This document shows positions 6,262 to 8,146 of a stretch of 8,146 nt of DNA, piece by piece (position 1 is the stretch's first letter; each line of letters begins with the position of its first letter). The notes under the pieces are model-generated. The model did not search any database and had not been told where the DNA came from. It was given only the letters and a program-made list of their open reading frames with translations. Where the stretch lies: the NCBI GenBank assembly GCA_016297855.1, contig JAEDFW010000074.1, positions 1 to 8,146 on the forward strand. The letters run 5' to 3'. The position numbers and the translations under genes were made by a program. The stretch comes from Oscillospiraceae bacterium. GTDB taxonomy: Bacteria; Bacillota; Clostridia; Oscillospirales; Oscillospiraceae.

Positions 6262-7095
6262 TTATTCGCGTTTTACGGCGAGCTGATAGAACGCTACGGC
6301 GCTGGCGGCGGCGACGTTTAAGGAGTCCACACCGTGTGACATGGGGATTTTCACGGTATAGTCACAGTCGGCGATGGTGCGCGCGCAGAGGCCGTCGCCC
6401 TCGGTGCCGAGGACGATGGCGAGCTTTTCCTCCTGCATGAGTCGGGAATCCTCTATGGACACGGAGTCATCGCACAGCGCCATTGCCGCGGTATGAAAAC
6501 CGAGATTACGCAGGCGTTCAAGACCAGGATGGGGCCAGTCGGACGGCTCACTGCCAAGATATGCCCATGGAATCTGGAACACCGTGCCCATGCTCACACG
6601 CACGGAACGACGGTACAGAGGATCGCAGCACGCGGGCGTGAGAAGCACCGCATCCATGCCAAGTGCGGCTGCTGAGCGGAAGATTGCGCCGAGGTTGGTG
6701 GGGTTCATGATATCCTCGAGCACTGCGATGCGGCAGGCATTTTTGCAAATGTCCTCGGCGCTTGGCAGCGGACGGCGGCGCATGGCACACAGAACGCCCC
6801 GCGTGAGCGGAAAGCCCGTGAGCTGCGTGAGAACCGGCAGCCCGGCGGTAAAGACGGGAACGCCTTCGCAGCGCGCGACGATTTCCTTCGCCTGCCCATC
6901 CACGTGCTTGCGCTCCATGAGCATGGAGACCGGTTCATAGCCTGCGTCGAGCGCGCGCAGGATGACGTTTGGGCTTTCGGCAATGAACAGGCCTGTTGCA
7001 GGTTCGCAGCAGTGCAAAAGTTCGCGCTCGGTCAGACGGGCGAACGCGTCCAGCTCCGGCGCGGAAAAATCAGTGATTTCAATAATATTGGGCAT
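6262..7095 (-). CDS. TrmH/SpoU-family RNA 2'-O-methyltransferase
   Basis: The 277-residue protein belongs to the SPOUT class that uses S-adenosylmethionine to methylate ribose 2'-OH in tRNA or rRNA. All three signature motifs are present. Motif 1 is EDIMNPTNLGAIFRSAAALG (127-146) with N134 and R140; motif 2 is IVLGTEGDGL (227-236); motif 3 is IPMSHGVDSLNVAAASAV (250-267), forming the trefoil-knot SAM site. Residues 1-105 are an RNA-binding-type extension similar to the L30e-like substrate-binding domain, with FIAESPNVILRAL at 37-49. Whether the target is tRNA or 23S rRNA cannot be decided, so no symbol is given. AAGGAGG (7103-7109), 7 nt before the ATG, fixes the start. It has its own promoter (7122-7150) and leads the operon with the hydrolase and TfoX-like protein. 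Confidence 0.95.
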   Translation of the reverse strand: MPNIIEITDFSAPELDAFARLTERELLHCCEPATGLFIAESPNVILRALDAGYEPVSMLMERKHVDGQAKEIVARCEGVPVFTAGLPVLTQLTGFPLTRGVLCAMRRRPLPSAEDICKNACRIAVLEDIMNPTNLGAIFRSAAALGMDAVLLTPACCDPLYRRSVRVSMGTVFQIPWAYLGSEPSDWPHPGLERLRNLGFHTAAMALCDDSVSIEDSRLMQEEKLAIVLGTEGDGLCARTIADCDYTVKIPMSHGVDSLNVAAASAVAFYQLAVKRE

Positions 7096-7121
7096 GGCGC
7101 GGCCTCCTTCACAGCAGGAAT

Positions 7122-7150
7122 ATTATATGGTAAGCCGCCGGCGGTGTCAA
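7122..7150 (-). promoter_or_regulatory. Perfect-consensus promoter of the methyltransferase operon
   Basis: On the minus strand TTGACA (7145-7150), a 17-bp spacer and TATAAT (7122-7127) match sigma-A consensus at all 12 positions. The -35 box overlaps the stop codon (7147-7149) of the upstream small gene. The spacer holds the perfect 10-bp palindrome CCGCCGGCGG (7135-7144), directly next to the -35 box. Confidence 0.9.
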
Positions 7151-7335
7151 ATAAAACAAAACGCGCGGTCATGGGCATCAACCTCCCATTTCCGCGCCTT
7201 TCGTCTGTCATAGGCTTTTGCACTTTCGATTTTTCGGCTGACCGGCCGGACACCGTTCCAGCTGCCGCGTCTGCGTGCGTTCAGTTCGCGCTGTTTTTTC
7301 TTGGAAAGTTTCTCAAATGGGACATATTTTTCCAT
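7147..7335 (-). CDS. Small basic protein of unknown function, Clostridia type
   Basis: The 62-residue protein has about 19 Lys/Arg against 8 Asp/Glu. From memory, the start MEKYVPFEKLSKKKQREL and the central RGSWNGVRPVSRK with a following KAYDRRKARKW belong to a short protein widespread in Clostridia without assigned function. It has no membrane segment; the charge and helical, Lys-rich start suggest binding to RNA, DNA or the ribosome, but that is inference. Coding is well supported by AAAGGAG (7344-7350) 8 nt before the ATG and by a near-perfect promoter at 7366-7394. There is no terminator after it, so its transcript probably runs into the methyltransferase gene, which also has its own promoter. 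Confidence 0.85.
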   Translation of the reverse strand: MEKYVPFEKLSKKKQRELNARRRGSWNGVRPVSRKIESAKAYDRRKARKWEVDAHDRAFCFI

Positions 7336-7365
7336 AAAGCAGGCTCCTTTCTGTGAGATGGAAGC

Positions 7366-7394
7366 ATCATAGCAGATGAAAGCAGTTTTGTCAA
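7366..7394 (-). promoter_or_regulatory. Sigma-A-type promoter of the small basic protein
   Basis: On the minus strand TTGACA (7389-7394), a 17-bp spacer and TATGAT (7366-7371) match 11 of 12 consensus positions. The -10 ends 30 nt upstream of the start codon. Confidence 0.85.
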
Positions 7395-7408
7395 ATGCGC
7401 GGCGCGTT
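7394..7408. promoter_or_regulatory. Candidate operator between divergent promoters
   Basis: AATGCGC-G-GCGCGTT is an imperfect palindrome (6 of 7 pairs) centred at 7401. It exactly fills the gap between the -35 box of the small-protein promoter (7389-7394) and that of the TetR-family promoter (7407-7412), overlapping the edges of both. Position and length suit an autoregulatory TetR-type site. The GC-rich arms could also arise by chance. Confidence 0.35.
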
Positions 7409-7435
7409 GCAATTTTTCAAAAAATCTTGTATAAT
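7407..7435 (+). promoter_or_regulatory. Sigma-A-type promoter of the TetR-thioesterase unit
   Basis: TTGCAA (7407-7412), a 17-bp spacer and a perfect TATAAT (7430-7435) lie 29 nt before the regulator's start codon. Confidence 0.82.
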
Positions 7436-7464
7436 CATAAAAACTGAGGAAGGAGGCGGAAGAC

Positions 7465-8037
7465 ATGGCGGAAAAGGGAAGCGGAACACGGCAGGCGCTG
7501 ATTCTGGCCGGAATCGATGAGATCAACGCACACGGCGCGGCAGAGTTTTCCGTGCGGCGCGTGGCGCAGGCGTGCCATGTCTCCTGTGCCGCGCCGTACA
7601 AGCACTTTAGGGACAAGCGCGAGTTCATTGCGGCGATTATCGACCATGTGAACGAGCAGTGGGCAGCACGGCAGGAGCAGGTGCTGGCTGTGTGCGGCGA
7701 AAGCCTGCGTGAGCAGATCGTGGCTGTGAGCACGGAATATGTGCGCTTTTTGATGGAACACGCGTGCTACCGGTCGATCCTCATGCTGAAAGATGACGAG
7801 TTCGACAACATCTACCACAAAAAACGCGGGCAGCTGTCCAGCCGCAGCCAGCAGCTGGAACGGGCCTTTTTTTCCGTATCTGGTATGGATGCGGAAACGC
7901 AGCAGCGAAAGCTGCAGATGGTGCGCTCGCTCATCTTCGGCACGGTTTTTTTGTTTGATTCGGGTGAGCTGCAGTACGGTGAAAAGGCGCTGGAAAATCT
8001 GCGATACAACATTGACCGGGAGTTTGATCTGCCATGA
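7465..8037 (+). CDS. TetR/AcrR-family transcriptional regulator
   Basis: The 190-residue protein has a typical TetR N-terminal DNA-binding domain. Helix 1 covers about residues 8-23 (TRQALILAGIDEINAH). The helix-turn-helix spans about 27-48 (FSVRRVAQACHVSCAAPYKHF), followed by the RDKREFIAAII start of helix 4. Residues 60-190 form the helical ligand-binding and dimerisation part, which is too variable to name a ligand. AAGGAGG (7450-7456) is 8 nt before the ATG. It overlaps the next gene by 4 nt (ATGA), so it is co-transcribed with an acyl-CoA thioesterase-like protein. This hints at a fatty-acid or acyl-CoA ligand, as known for several TetR regulators. Autorepression through 7394-7408 is plausible. 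Confidence 0.93.
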   Translation: MAEKGSGTRQALILAGIDEINAHGAAEFSVRRVAQACHVSCAAPYKHFRDKREFIAAIIDHVNEQWAARQEQVLAVCGESLREQIVAVSTEYVRFLMEHACYRSILMLKDDEFDNIYHKKRGQLSSRSQQLERAFFSVSGMDAETQQRKLQMVRSLIFGTVFLFDSGELQYGEKALENLRYNIDREFDLP

Positions 8038-8146
8038 TACATGACTATATCCGCAAGGTACATTACCACGAGACGGATAAGATGGGCGTGACGCACCATG
8101 CCAATTACATCAAATGGATGGAAGAGGCGCGCGTCGATTTTTTGAA
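8034..8146 (+). CDS. Hotdog-fold acyl-CoA thioesterase (4HBT/YbgC-like), 3' end cut by window
   Basis: Only the first 37 residues are present. They contain the signature of the 4-hydroxybenzoyl-CoA thioesterase/YbgC group: VHYHETDKMGVTHHANYIKW (9-28), with Asp15 at the catalytic Asp position and the HHANY turn, then MEEARVDFL. The family hydrolyses acyl-CoA or acyl-ACP thioesters in the cytoplasm; chain-length preference cannot be seen. The ATG at 8034 overlaps the TetR stop (ATGA). A nearby ATG at 8041 is out of frame. There is no clear ribosome binding site, consistent with translational coupling to the regulator. Confidence 0.9.
   Translation, partial: MIHDYIRKVHYHETDKMGVTHHANYIKWMEEARVDFL

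Noticed and set aside
5598..6440. 280-residue plus-strand frame across the hydrolase and methyltransferase genes.
   Set aside because: It spans two well-supported minus-strand genes and their junction, and shows no motif.
6904..7356. 150-residue plus-strand frame antisense to the methyltransferase start and the small basic gene.
   Set aside because: It crosses two minus-strand promoters and ribosome binding sites; no coding evidence.
1..8146. Search for mobile elements, CRISPR, tRNA/rRNA, riboswitches, toxin-antitoxin or defence genes.
   Set aside because: No terminal repeats, transposase or integrase motifs, spaced repeats, tRNA-like segments or nuclease/defence motifs were seen; intergenic gaps are all under about 220 bases and are accounted for by promoters and terminators.

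Overview
The window looks like ordinary chromosome from a moderately GC-rich, low-copy-repeat member of the Clostridia, most likely an Oscillospiraceae/Ruminococcaceae-type gut commensal. This is an inference from several signs. Ribosome binding sites are strong AGGAGG-type, and promoters are close to the sigma-A consensus with 17-bp spacers. The gene families are typical of Clostridia (PepF, CooF-like polyferredoxin, a basic 62-residue protein I recall from Clostridia). No species call is possible by eye. I see no mobile element, CRISPR array, rRNA/tRNA gene or recognisable defence system.

Left part (1-3101): a histidine phosphatase-GNAT fusion (+) converges on a small low-complexity lipoprotein (-), with a shared hairpin terminator between them. 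The lipoprotein diverges from a monocistronic four-cluster ferredoxin (+) that has an excellent promoter. The ferredoxin converges on an EamA/DMT transporter (-) through a second shared terminator. The transporter diverges from pepF, and the two back-to-back promoters can be read directly.

Middle part (3102-5202): oligoendopeptidase F is followed, with a 1-nt stop/start overlap, by an unrecognised 89-residue protein. A 16-bp GC-rich hairpin then closes the unit.

Right part (5203-8146): a minus-strand group runs from a small basic protein (7335) through a TrmH/SpoU RNA methyltransferase and an alpha/beta-hydrolase to a TfoX N-terminal-domain protein. Gaps between the last three are about 20 nt, indicating an operon. 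The methyltransferase has its own perfect-consensus promoter whose -35 box overlaps the stop codon of the small protein. Divergent from this group is a TetR-family regulator that overlaps by 4 nt a hotdog-fold acyl-CoA thioesterase, which is cut by the window end. An imperfect palindrome between the divergent -35 boxes is a candidate operator for that regulator.

The most worthwhile leads are modest: the repeat-built lipoprotein, the stand-alone polyferredoxin, the phosphatase-acetyltransferase fusion, the two unassigned small proteins, and the TetR-thioesterase control region. I do not see a clear new multi-gene system here.
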